Assembly: GCF_900177345.1 (NCBI RefSeq)
Contig: NZ_FWZT01000003.1
Coordinates: 248,001-312,000, forward strand
DNA from: Pseudobacteriovorax antillogorgiicola
GTDB taxonomy: Bacteria; Bdellovibrionota_B; Oligoflexia; Oligoflexales; Oligoflexaceae
Direction of reading: 5' to 3'
Length of the DNA stretch: 64,000 nt
Positions 25,903 through 34,202 of the stretch are shown piece by piece. Position 1 is the first letter of the stretch; every line of letters begins with the position of its first letter. Below the pieces are notes generated by a model. It was given only the letters and a program-made list of their open reading frames with translations, was not told the DNA's origin and searched no databases. Both the position numbers and the translations under genes were made by a program.

Positions 25903-27603
25903 ATGAACGGGAAAAAACTTCTGAAACGAACGCTGTTCGGAATTGCTGCTGTGCTACAGTCGGTGGCAATGATTATGGTTCTTCAAACAGGGGCTGTAGC
26001 ACAAGTACTCGTCCTGATGCTATTGGTTTTAGTACTTGTATTCTTGAGTTTTGGGCTTCTCTCTGAGGCACCAACCCCTAGCGAACCCCTCAATAACAAG
26101 GATGCTCCAAATAAGCAAAAGCCTTATTCACCATCACCTCTTCGAGGCCATGTGGCGAAGTCTTTTAACGACCTTAAGAATTTCATAAGTGACCTATCAA
26201 GTGACAAGCAGCTTGGGGAGCCTAAGGAGATAACGAATCTTAATCACGCATTGGAAAAGGCTGAGCGCTTAGATGACAATTCTAAGCTTGTTTATAGCTC
26301 GGTACTAAACTGCAACGATATGATTCGCAAGGCCGGTGCTCGCCTACAAAGACTATTCGATCAATCACGGGAAAGTGCGAATTTTTCAGCAGCAAACAGA
26401 TTGGACTGGAAAAAGAACACAATGTTGGGTCAGATTGGGCACATTCGCCAGTCTCAAGATAAGATCAACGAGACCTCAAAGAATATTGCCGCAATCCACG
26501 ATTCAACGTTGCGACTAATCGATGAGTCACTGAAGGGTGAATCGATCTTCAAAGAGAAGATTCAACGTGTGGAAGTATACCTTAGCAAAGTGCAAGACAG
26601 CTCTCATCAGGGGTACAGGGCCCATGACTCATTGCTGGCTACAGTAGGAACCTCGATAGAGGATATCGCAACAGCGAATCAGCATATCAGCCGCCTAACC
26701 CAAAAGGCTGAGTCTCTCACTTCCGATGTTCACCGCTTGGTTGAAACAGCGGAAAAGTTGAGCTTGCGCATCAACTCGATAAACCTCGATCATCTTGAGT
26801 CGGATGACGAAGATGAAGGAGTCGATATCAATCAGCTGACAGCATCATTGCAGACAACAGCACGATCGATTTTCTCCATAGGCGGAGAATTCCAGGGCGA
26901 TGTTGATACCGCGTTACTGAAACTTGCCGAAGCCGGAAAGCATAGCGAAGAGACGTTTTCGAAGATCAATGTTTGTGGGGAGCTTTACCGCAACAATGTG
27001 TCGTCAACAAAGTATGGGCTTTCAGAACTTTCCCTGTTGCTAAAAGAAGTCAACATTCATATCAAGAAGCTTTCAGAAATCGAAGATCTAGGAGTCCATG
27101 CAGGGCAGCTCATCGAAAGCATGGAGAACCTGCTTGATGGCTATGGTGGCATTAACAAGAGAATCTCAGACGACACAACCGATCTCGCGGCTCATTGCGA
27201 TAAGTTGTCCCATCTTCTCGCCAAACAATACTACGAGCTAAGTCACTGCGACAAGATGATTGGCGATAGCACTAACTTAGTTAAAGAGCTCGCAGAAAGC
27301 GTTGGCCAGACCAAGCAGGCGGTGATTGCCATCAAGGCTGTTTTAAGCGAGATCATCACAAGTAATGACAGTGAAGAGGATGGTGAAGACCGAGCGAATC
27401 AGTGGAAGCGCTCGCTAGCAGGTCAGAACTACAACTTATCGGTTATCGAACGGGCCTTAAAGGGTGTTGCGGATCAGGACGAGCAAGAGCTATCTGTAGT
27501 TGTCGTGGACAAAATGCCTTCTCGTGACGTTTCAGGTTCCGACCGTAGACCTCGACTGAGCCTCTATCAAAAAGATGATGCCCGAGAAACGAGCCACTTC
27601 TAA
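25903..27603 (+). CDS. Membrane-anchored coiled-coil protein, chemoreceptor-like in shape only
   Basis: A 566-aa protein with AGGTGAG before ATG. Two adjacent N-terminal membrane helices (residues ~10-52, 'TLFGIAAVLQSVAMIMVL' and 'VLVLMLLVLVLVFLSFGLL') are followed by ~500 residues of mostly heptad-patterned cytoplasmic helix and a basic disordered tail. The overall shape resembles methyl-accepting proteins. However, there is no periplasmic sensor domain, no HAMP, and none of the conserved receptor hairpin tip that contacts CheA/CheW. A structural or scaffolding role is as likely as sensing. The gene stands alone behind a long leader, convergent with the FG-GAP gene. The family is not recognised. 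Confidence 0.8.
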   Translation: MNGKKLLKRTLFGIAAVLQSVAMIMVLQTGAVAQVLVLMLLVLVLVFLSFGLLSEAPTPSEPLNNKDAPNKQKPYSPSPLRGHVAKSFNDLKNFISDLSSDKQLGEPKEITNLNHALEKAERLDDNSKLVYSSVLNCNDMIRKAGARLQRLFDQSRESANFSAANRLDWKKNTMLGQIGHIRQSQDKINETSKNIAAIHDSTLRLIDESLKGESIFKEKIQRVEVYLSKVQDSSHQGYRAHDSLLATVGTSIEDIATANQHISRLTQKAESLTSDVHRLVETAEKLSLRINSINLDHLESDDEDEGVDINQLTASLQTTARSIFSIGGEFQGDVDTALLKLAEAGKHSEETFSKINVCGELYRNNVSSTKYGLSELSLLLKEVNIHIKKLSEIEDLGVHAGQLIESMENLLDGYGGINKRISDDTTDLAAHCDKLSHLLAKQYYELSHCDKMIGDSTNLVKELAESVGQTKQAVIAIKAVLSEIITSNDSEEDGEDRANQWKRSLAGQNYNLSVIERALKGVADQDEQELSVVVVDKMPSRDVSGSDRRPRLSLYQKDDARETSHF

Positions 27604-27618
27604 AGCCTAATAAAGTTG

Positions 27619-27671
27619 GGATTCCAGTGTCCTTCCTTGTGCTGAAACTGGAATCCGGGGCTCTAAGCCCC
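27619..27671. terminator. Tandem hairpins between convergent genes
   Basis: Hairpin one is GGATTCCAGT (27619-27628) with ACTGGAATCC (27647-27656), a perfect 10-bp stem. Hairpin two abuts it directly: GGGGCT-CTA-AGCCCC (27657-27671), a perfect 6-bp stem. They lie between the coiled-coil gene stop (27603) and the FG-GAP gene stop (27682) and can serve both strands. There is only a short T stretch (CTCTTTTC) on the plus side. Confidence 0.65.
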
Positions 27672-27681
27672 ACAACTCTTT

Positions 27682-29232
27682 TCACTGTGCCACTGGCGAA
27701 GCCATATTGATAAATGTAATGGCGCCCTTATTCATCCCATCAGAATCGTCTTCAAAAGGAATTCCTATAGCAGCATTGAGCCCATCGATGGCTAAGCTAA
27801 AGCTATACTGAGAGCCTAATTCAAGGTCACTTGGCTTCCCCATCTTATAACTCATTGTCCAAATTCCGTTTTCATAGCGATAGAAGTAGGCACTTCCCAC
27901 ATCTGTCATCGTAGCTTGATCTGCGTGATCATCACCTGGCGCTCCTACCATTATTGTATTTCCAGAGATGGCCACAGCAAACCCGAAATGATCCTTTGCA
28001 GCTAAATCCGAAGGTGGAGCGATAACATCAGCCGCCCATACTCCATTTGCTAGGCGAAACACAAAGGCTGCTCCTGCATCAGCTCCTGACTCATCGCTCT
28101 TATAAGCTCCCACAACCGCAACACTGTTATCTCCGCCCTGAATATCAACACTTTTTCCAAAATGCAGATCTGCCGTAACGGTATTGGGTGCAAGTTTGCT
28201 CTTTAGCGACCAAACCCCCGCAATATCGCGCTGATACACATAAGCGGCACCGACTTGAGTCGCTAGACTTGCCCCATCTGTCTCGTCATAAAGAGGAGCT
28301 CCTACAATGGCAAGGTTGCCATGGACCGCGACGCTTTCGCCAAAGAAAGCATCGGCCTGCTGATCCCCTAGTGGAGCTGTAATTTCTCCGGAAGCTGAAA
28401 AAGCATTCACGCTATCGGAATGAAATAGGTAGACTCGCCCCACTCCCTCATCATCGCCCTTGGCTCCCACAATTATATCGATCCCGTTGATCGGAAGGCC
28501 GGAGTTTGGATCAAGGTTTGGGTCGGCAAAAATATCGACACTGATGCCGAAGACATCGTTGTTGGCTAAACCTGCTGGGATTATAGCTTCTTGAAAGCAA
28601 TTCCAAACTCCAGCGCTATTCATTTTAAAAACGAAGATACCTCCCTTTAACCCGATGCCCTGGATGGATGTTTCAATGAGCGAGGAGCCTATATTGCCCA
28701 TGAAATCGTCGTTGACATCGGAGGAGTCATCGAAATCCTGTGGCGCTCCCACAACGGCAAAGTTTGAGGATATGGCAACCATTTTGCCAAAGTGGGATTC
28801 TTCAGATTGGGTTGCCCCACAGCTTGCTGGAGTTACCTTTTGCTTCATCACCCAAGTCTCAGTATCACCGCGTGCCTCCCATCGATAGAAATAGGCTGCC
28901 CCAGCATCAACATCATCGTCATCATCTCCCCAGGCTCCTGAGATCAACCATTTCCCGGAAATATCCACGCTGTAACCAAGCAAGTCGCCTTCTCGGGCTG
29001 GATTGTTAGCCTTAATAATTTCCTTTGGTGGTAACTCCGGGCTTATAACCTCACTGCTTCCATCGTCAGCAGTGTCCGACACATCTGCAACGGGTGGAAT
29101 GATACTGCCATTTTCTTGCTGAAAGGAATCATCAGGCCCTGTTCGATTTGAGTTCTGCCCAGCAAAATGAGATCCCGAACAAGATGCTGCTATGATACAT
29201 ACGGTCAAAACCATGATATTAATTATTCGCAT
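27682..29232 (-). CDS. FG-GAP repeat lipoprotein, predicted seven-bladed beta-propeller
   Basis: A 516-aa precursor with signal MRIINIMVLTVCIIAASC (Ser at +2). I start it at ATG 29232 with AAGGA upstream; TTG 29241 would be three codons longer. After a ~60-residue linker the protein is seven successive FG-GAP units, each running 'FGxSVAI.GN.A.VGAP..D....G.A.V.' (for example 'FGESVAVHGNLAIVGAPLYDE' and 'FGFAVAISGNTIMVGAPGDD'). This is the number needed for an integrin-alpha-like propeller. Asp-rich loops ('GDDDDDVDAG') suggest calcium sites. It is probably surface-exposed on the outer membrane and used in binding or adhesion. A possible small gene ends 12 nt upstream. Confidence 0.9.
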   Translation of the reverse strand: MRIINIMVLTVCIIAASCSGSHFAGQNSNRTGPDDSFQQENGSIIPPVADVSDTADDGSSEVISPELPPKEIIKANNPAREGDLLGYSVDISGKWLISGAWGDDDDDVDAGAAYFYRWEARGDTETWVMKQKVTPASCGATQSEESHFGKMVAISSNFAVVGAPQDFDDSSDVNDDFMGNIGSSLIETSIQGIGLKGGIFVFKMNSAGVWNCFQEAIIPAGLANNDVFGISVDIFADPNLDPNSGLPINGIDIIVGAKGDDEGVGRVYLFHSDSVNAFSASGEITAPLGDQQADAFFGESVAVHGNLAIVGAPLYDETDGASLATQVGAAYVYQRDIAGVWSLKSKLAPNTVTADLHFGKSVDIQGGDNSVAVVGAYKSDESGADAGAAFVFRLANGVWAADVIAPPSDLAAKDHFGFAVAISGNTIMVGAPGDDHADQATMTDVGSAYFYRYENGIWTMSYKMGKPSDLELGSQYSFSLAIDGLNAAIGIPFEDDSDGMNKGAITFINMASPVAQ

Positions 29233-29244
29233 GATGACCAATCC

Positions 29245-29469
29245 TTATAAATGATTTGTAATTACGAATCTTGCAACTCGCCCATCTATAGGATTGATCG
29301 CAATTATATAACCAAAGTCGTAGGAGCCTATTTTTCTGAGCGCTCCAGCCGATCTTTCGTGAATTTTGCTGATAAAAACTTGTGCATCTTGAGATGAATA
29401 CCCAGTGTCATAAAAAGGAAGAGCTGAACATAGAAGAATTTTCTCATGGCAAAAATATTGCCATGTCAT
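29245..29469 (-). CDS. Possible small protein upstream of the FG-GAP gene (weak)
   Basis: A 74-codon frame ending 12 nt before the FG-GAP start, so it could be co-transcribed. It has a weak AGGTAA site before ATG. The C-terminal part ('ALRKIGSYDFGYIIAINPIDGRVARFVI') looks protein-like, but no family is recognised. It may be the remnant of a longer gene. Confidence 0.3.
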   Translation of the reverse strand: MTWQYFCHEKILLCSALPFYDTGYSSQDAQVFISKIHERSAGALRKIGSYDFGYIIAINPIDGRVARFVITNHL

Positions 29470-29521
29470 TTACCTAAGGTGATTTTTGCAAGGAGCCGTA
29501 TAACTGACTAGCTTTAAACCA

Positions 29522-30583
29522 TTAATGCTCTGGCTGAGAGCTAGCTACGGCCTGGCTCGCCATGGAGGACTTAAAGAGATCTCGATGGTGAAGCTCGTCG
29601 TCTTCGTAGAGACTTTCCGCACGACCCAAGATGGAGTGATCGATTGGCCGAATTACAGAAGCATCTTTATTGTCATATTGAAACTGACTCAAAACATAGC
29701 GCATCGCATTGAGTCTGGCTCGTTTCTTATCATCAGAGCGAACCACGATCCAAGGGGAAAAGTCTTTGTCGGTATAGTGAAACATGCTTTCCTTAGCCTC
29801 AGTGTACTCTCGCCAAAGACCGAGTGAGGCCACATCCATGGGGCTTAATTTCCACTGTTTCAGGGGATCAGTCATGCGCCGAATAAAGCGTCTCAACTGC
29901 TCTTCGCGGCTCACAGAGAACCAGAACTTGACGACTGTAATATCACTCTCAACCAACATCTTTTCAAAGGACGAAACCTGCTCAACAAACTGGAGATATT
30001 CTTCGGGTGTACAGAACCCCATCACCTTCTCAACGCCCGCTCGGTTGTACCAGGAGCGATCGAAGAACACGATCTCACCATGAGTCGGGAGATGTTGTAT
30101 GTAGCGCTGAAAGTACCACTCCCCTCGCTCCCGATCGGTCGGCTTCTCCAGAGCCACGACTCGTGCCCCACGGGGATTGAGGTGCTCTGTAAACCGTTTG
30201 ATAGTGCCACCTTTGCCTGCTGCATCTCGACCCTCAAATACGATCGCGATTCTATGACCTGTCTTTTTAACCCATCGTTGCAGCTTGACTAGCTCAATCT
30301 GGAGCAAACGCTTGCGTTCTTCGTAGACAGCTCGGCGCATTTTCCCTTGATATGGATAATTGCTACCGACCATTTTGCTGCCTGGGGTTTGCCTGACCCT
30401 TTCGATAATGCTTACTGGTATGTTGTACTTGCGAGAGACGATGTGTAGGTCTCCCGTTGCAATTTCATAAAGCTTTTCAAGTAGTTGAACATTATCGTCG
30501 ACTATCATTCCCATCTCCATCCCAATCCTGCGCACTCTAGTGCTAATCACTTCCGAAGTCGCAGAATAGACCAGATGAGACAT
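29522..30583 (-). CDS. Polyphosphate kinase 2 (PPK2) family
   Basis: A cytoplasmic enzyme moving phosphate between polyphosphate and nucleotides. It has 353 aa. The P-loop 'GRDAAGKGG' (118-126) and Walker B-type 'FFDRSWYNRAGVE' (from 173) are the two PPK2 hallmarks. 'ERGEWYFQRYIQHLP' and 'KQWKLSPMD' are further family segments, the latter in the lid region. The length is longer than the ~300 aa of class I enzymes because of an N-terminal extension of ~75 residues. An internal Met near residue 24-26 is an alternative start. It does not look like a tandem class II protein. Substrate class (ADP or GDP versus AMP) is not certain from sequence alone. Confidence 0.9.
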   Translation of the reverse strand: MSHLVYSATSEVISTRVRRIGMEMGMIVDDNVQLLEKLYEIATGDLHIVSRKYNIPVSIIERVRQTPGSKMVGSNYPYQGKMRRAVYEERKRLLQIELVKLQRWVKKTGHRIAIVFEGRDAAGKGGTIKRFTEHLNPRGARVVALEKPTDRERGEWYFQRYIQHLPTHGEIVFFDRSWYNRAGVEKVMGFCTPEEYLQFVEQVSSFEKMLVESDITVVKFWFSVSREEQLRRFIRRMTDPLKQWKLSPMDVASLGLWREYTEAKESMFHYTDKDFSPWIVVRSDDKKRARLNAMRYVLSQFQYDNKDASVIRPIDHSILGRAESLYEDDELHHRDLFKSSMASQAVASSQPEH

Positions 30584-30645
30584 CCCTTCAAGAAAAAGCC
30601 TGCTCGATTGGCATCCAAATCGTGGGATTAAAAATCCTCTGAAGG

Positions 30646-31452
30646 CTATTCCAATCGTAGATTACAAACAATAGCTCGGTGGTCAGAAGGTGCTTCGGCC
30701 CCCTCCTGATAGCCGTCAATATAGCATGAATCTGAGGTCACTTTGAAACCCATGATATAATCTAACTGAATTGCAGGAACCCCACCCCAGGCATTGAACG
30801 TCGCTCCCCAGAAAAAGTTTTTAAGGGGAGTATTCTCCAGCAAGGTATTGAGAGGTCGGCTACCTGGTTGCACGTTCAGATCTCCCATAAGGATTGTCGG
30901 TCTTTGCTGGTCTTGACTCACAAACCTGAATCGTTTGACCATGATCTCAGCCGATCCTTGTTGGGCCAGAGAATCCACACCCCAATGGTTATTTAGTACG
31001 ATAAAGCGTTTGCCAGAAGCCACACGCTCCAATTCAATCCATTCAGAATAGCGATCCCCCCATCGATCGGCTATCAGATCAATTCGTCCTGATTCGATAA
31101 ACACGAACTTATCACGGTGAAACAAGATCTGCCCCAGAGGAGACACTTGCCAAGAATCACCTAACTCTTGATGAATGTATTCCAATTGCTCGGGAGTGGT
31201 CTCTTGCAAACCCAAAACATCAGGGGCCTGAAAACGAATCCCATGAGCAACCTCTCCTCGCCGGACAGCCCACTCTCGCTCTCCTGGGTCTTGAGCCAAC
31301 TCAGTTCGTATATTAAAGGTCATGAACCGTAAGCTTTCATAGATCGAGTCTTGCGCTAATCCAAGTGACGAGGTGAAACCAAGGAATAAAAACGTGACTT
31401 TCAAATGTAGTCCCATGCTCCAGGCCTTATTGAGCAGTTGTGTGCATTTCAT
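30646..31452 (-). CDS. Exported endonuclease/exonuclease/phosphatase (EEP) family hydrolase
   Basis: A 268-aa protein with a signal peptide ending near 'SLGLAQ' and a GGAG site 6 nt before ATG. EEP-fold motifs are in order: 'RFMTFNIRTE' (Asn ligand), 'PDVLGLQETTPEQL' (metal-binding Glu), 'IVLNNHWG' (His), 'ILMGDLNVQPGSRPL' (Asp/Asn), 'IQLDYIMG' (Asp) and 'APSDHRAIVCNLRL' (catalytic Asp-His). Such exported proteins cleave phosphodiesters in DNA, lipids or inositol phosphates; this one resembles the small 'endo/exo' group with sphingomyelinase-like relatives. Substrate unassigned. It lies 62 nt upstream of the PPK2 gene, same strand, possibly unrelated. Confidence 0.9.
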   Translation of the reverse strand: MKCTQLLNKAWSMGLHLKVTFLFLGFTSSLGLAQDSIYESLRFMTFNIRTELAQDPGEREWAVRRGEVAHGIRFQAPDVLGLQETTPEQLEYIHQELGDSWQVSPLGQILFHRDKFVFIESGRIDLIADRWGDRYSEWIELERVASGKRFIVLNNHWGVDSLAQQGSAEIMVKRFRFVSQDQQRPTILMGDLNVQPGSRPLNTLLENTPLKNFFWGATFNAWGGVPAIQLDYIMGFKVTSDSCYIDGYQEGAEAPSDHRAIVCNLRLE

Positions 31453-31714
31453 CGCAAGCTCCTACTTTGATCGATTTTGTGTAACTTTGCTGCTGTTTCT
31501 ACAGCGACGTAAGAGCCCTAAGCAAGAAATTTATCGGATGCAAAAGGCTGAGAGGATTGATAACGAAACTAAGTGGAAAATTGGGTGGCTGAGGGCAGAT
31601 TTGGCAAGGACCTCATCCACCCAAATTCAATGACTCGTAAAACCGTAGGTTATTATCCCACACGAAAGCTAGGAGCCTATTTCAAAAAGCTCTGGTCTAG
31701 ATTGTCACTTGATT

Positions 31715-32734
31715 TCAAAGCGGCTCTAGAGTCATCCCATGAAGGACGACTTTTTCAGCACTTTGAATTTGAATGCTGAACGAACCAGTATGGGTCGACT
31801 CGTAGACTACGAAGCTTGCATCACTGGCTTCAGTGTTTCGCCCAGCCGCCAAAGTGGTCGTCATAGGATCGTTACCAGGGCTTGTCAGGGTGATACCCGC
31901 ATCTTGATCTGTGAACAGACTTCCCAAGTACAGTGTCAGGCGATAGGCTCCAGCTGGTAGCTGACCATTAAGCGTCATAGTGCCAGCTGAGCTGATTCCT
32001 GTAGCACTCAAAGTACGCCACACACCGTTGCCACTCTCGGGGATCGTGCCCTCGGGAATGAGCAAGCGACCTCCCTGTGGCACGATATCGATTTGTACGT
32101 TACCGATTGCACTTCCCATATTAGTGCTTAGAGTTGTATTGGTTTGCCCCGTAAGGTTAAGACCCATCCATCCATTTGCAACTTGGGATGCTGCTGGACC
32201 AAACAACAATTGGAACGGGGCAAGGCGATCGTTTGCTTCGTCTTCGCTTTCTGGTTCTGTTGCTTCATCACCACCTTCAACTTCGATCCCGGAATCTAAG
32301 ACCTTAGGTAGAGAGTTCTGACGAACGTAACCATCATATGTGAGTCCTATACTGGCACTTGTGATGGCCCTTTGCCGAGCGTCTCGATCTCCGAAAAGCA
32401 TAAAGTTCACGTGCCACGGCTCGTCATCAGGCAACAAGTTCTTGACCATGCGAATATCACGTTGCGGAAAAGTTAGGGACCAAGTTTGATCTTTTTCCGA
32501 TAGATCCATTTTTTGGTCAGCCTGCTCCAATCGACAATCGATGCTTGAATACTCTTCATCGTCCTCGGACTGACAATAAAGGTAGCCGGGAAGGCCTTCT
32601 CCACTCTCTTGCGGGCGTGTGTGTTTAGCCTCTAGCTGTTTTTGGGCTGCCTTATCAGATGTCACATTAAGTGACTGATCTTGGCAACTCCACAGAAATA
32701 GTGTGCTTAGCACCCCAGTTAATAAAATCTTCAT
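31715..32734 (-). CDS. Lipoprotein, first-half paralogue of its upstream neighbour
   Basis: A 339-aa precursor with lipoprotein signal MKILLTGVLSTLFLWSC (Gln at +2). ATG 32734 is chosen for the GGAG site and lipobox position. The N-terminal ~130 residues share a pattern with the next gene upstream: 'YLYCQSEDDEEYSSIDCRLEQADQKM...WSLTFPQRDIRMV' against 'YLYCQIEQEADEVSNGLVGCALQDIESNRKI...WDVKVNDSRISI'. Two Cys and a Trp are conserved in place. The C-terminal ~170 residues form a beta-rich unit with 'GGRLLIPEGTIPESGNGVWRTLSA' and 'QLPAGAYRLTLYLGS', possibly a jelly-roll. Function unknown, probably on the outer membrane. It starts 45 nt after the upstream gene ends, so they likely share a transcript. 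Confidence 0.85.
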   Translation of the reverse strand: MKILLTGVLSTLFLWSCQDQSLNVTSDKAAQKQLEAKHTRPQESGEGLPGYLYCQSEDDEEYSSIDCRLEQADQKMDLSEKDQTWSLTFPQRDIRMVKNLLPDDEPWHVNFMLFGDRDARQRAITSASIGLTYDGYVRQNSLPKVLDSGIEVEGGDEATEPESEDEANDRLAPFQLLFGPAASQVANGWMGLNLTGQTNTTLSTNMGSAIGNVQIDIVPQGGRLLIPEGTIPESGNGVWRTLSATGISSAGTMTLNGQLPAGAYRLTLYLGSLFTDQDAGITLTSPGNDPMTTTLAAGRNTEASDASFVVYESTHTGSFSIQIQSAEKVVLHGMTLEPL

Positions 32735-32779
32735 GTCTATACTCCTCTCCAAATGCAGCAACAAGGTGTCGTAAATTTT

Positions 32780-33832
32780 CTACAGCTTCACTAGCACTTC
32801 AAAATTATCAGACTGCTTCATTCCATAAAATTCATAGATACACTGTCCACCGTCTACTGAAACATAGCCTGGTGTATACTCACCATTAGGATCGTTTGCC
32901 GGGCGCGTAGGATCTGATGGCTGCCCACCTTCTAAGTCCCTGCAACTGTACAATGCCGCACCATCAGCAAGGCGACCGGTAACAACCGCTTGTTCTGGGA
33001 TGACACCGTTGTTCACCGCGACCCACTGAAAGTTGTCACCGGCATCAACAACCAATACTTCATGCTTATGGGCGACCTGTAAACTATCGTCGATAGACTG
33101 GTGGCTCACCCCATTGACTGCTGTAAAGCAAACTGAATAATTATTGTCCACATAGTGAGTGCGCAGCTTCCCCGGGAAAATTCCGTCACTGTGATAAGAC
33201 CGGCATATAGCAAGCTCTACTTGTCGCCCTTGCTCAGTTCCTGCCGTTAAGGCGTTTGTTGGCATTGGTGCTCCTGAATTCTCTTGCCAATGTAGGAAAG
33301 GCTGAGGGGTAAACATAATACTACCGAGTTCAATGTTATCATTGGCTTCATTAACATTCGTTTCGATCTCTTGCTGCCCTGGCACCTGAACTGTAAATAT
33401 CATCGATCGAAGAGAGTTATTAACAACATTCACGTCGTTACCCACAACTGTATGGCGAACATGCCATCTAGCGTTGCTCACCTGCCTTGTCGTTTCGATC
33501 GAAATCCGGCTATCATTAACCTTTACATCCCAAGAAAAAAGAGACTCTTTCTCCCCATAATTAATCTTTCTGTTGCTTTCGATGTCTTGAAGGGCACAAC
33601 CCACCAAGCCATTGCTGACCTCGTCAGCTTCTTGCTCGATCTGACAGTATAGGTAGGCACCGCTGATATTTACCGGGTAAGCTATCGACTCATCATCATC
33701 ATCACCGACAAGGCTCTCTGCTGAGTCCTGTTGAGCTGGTGTTTTGGTTTGAATGGCATCGACCAAATCATTGCTATTGCAACCTATCATCCATTGAAAG
33801 CCCACGAGCCACAGCCAAGTTAACTTTTTCAT
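32780..33832 (-). CDS. Lipoprotein with DM9/DUF3421-like C-terminal region
   Basis: A 350-aa precursor. ATG 33832 (GGAG 6 nt upstream) gives MKKLTWLWLVGFQWMIGC, a lipobox with Asn at +2. Residues ~50-200 repeat the 'YLYCQ...CALQ...W' module of the neighbouring lipoprotein. From ~235 to the end the sequence follows DM9 repeats: 'NFQWVAVNNGVIPEQAVVTGRLADGAALYSCRD' and 'YTPGYVSVDGGQCIYEFYGMKQSDNFEVLV' match the 'WV....G.VP..AV.GG...G..LYV.R....PG.V......C.......E....YEVL' pattern. Eukaryotic DM9 proteins include mannose-binding lectins, so glycan binding is a fair guess. The DM9 call rests on pattern recognition, not a search. Confidence 0.82.
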   Translation of the reverse strand: MKKLTWLWLVGFQWMIGCNSNDLVDAIQTKTPAQQDSAESLVGDDDDESIAYPVNISGAYLYCQIEQEADEVSNGLVGCALQDIESNRKINYGEKESLFSWDVKVNDSRISIETTRQVSNARWHVRHTVVGNDVNVVNNSLRSMIFTVQVPGQQEIETNVNEANDNIELGSIMFTPQPFLHWQENSGAPMPTNALTAGTEQGRQVELAICRSYHSDGIFPGKLRTHYVDNNYSVCFTAVNGVSHQSIDDSLQVAHKHEVLVVDAGDNFQWVAVNNGVIPEQAVVTGRLADGAALYSCRDLEGGQPSDPTRPANDPNGEYTPGYVSVDGGQCIYEFYGMKQSDNFEVLVKL

Positions 33833-34202
33833 TTGCATCTCCGTTCACGCCTCATTATTGTGACTTCTGCCTAAAGGATTGCAATTGATGTTCCAAAATG
33901 TTTTCTTCTAGTTCCGGCAACTTAGCTCGCTAAGCTCTGCGTAGGCCCCATCGAAGGCAGTCCCTCAACCTCACATAAAAATGATTTTATTCATTGAATT
34001 CCAAGACTTAGCGTAGAATTGCTTTCAATTCGGTAAGAATGAGGCCTTCGGATTTGCACCTTTTTCCGCAAGTATTCTATAAGCTACTATTTATATTAAG
34101 GTAGTTGGATCAAGAAGAAGAACCTTTGCAAACCGCTTTTGGAGAAAAGAAGAAAGGCCCGCCCTGGAGATGGTCAAGCCTGATTTGGAAGCCTAGGCTC
34201 TG
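33833..34202. other. Intergenic region in the lipoprotein cluster
   Basis: About 370 nt. CTTAGC-TC-GCTAAG (33921-33934) is a short palindrome about 90 nt before the DM9-type gene and may be regulatory. No convincing gene is seen. Confidence 0.35.

Noticed and set aside
25903-27603. Calling the coiled-coil protein a methyl-accepting chemotaxis protein
   Set aside because: No HAMP and no conserved signalling hairpin are visible; only the overall shape agrees.
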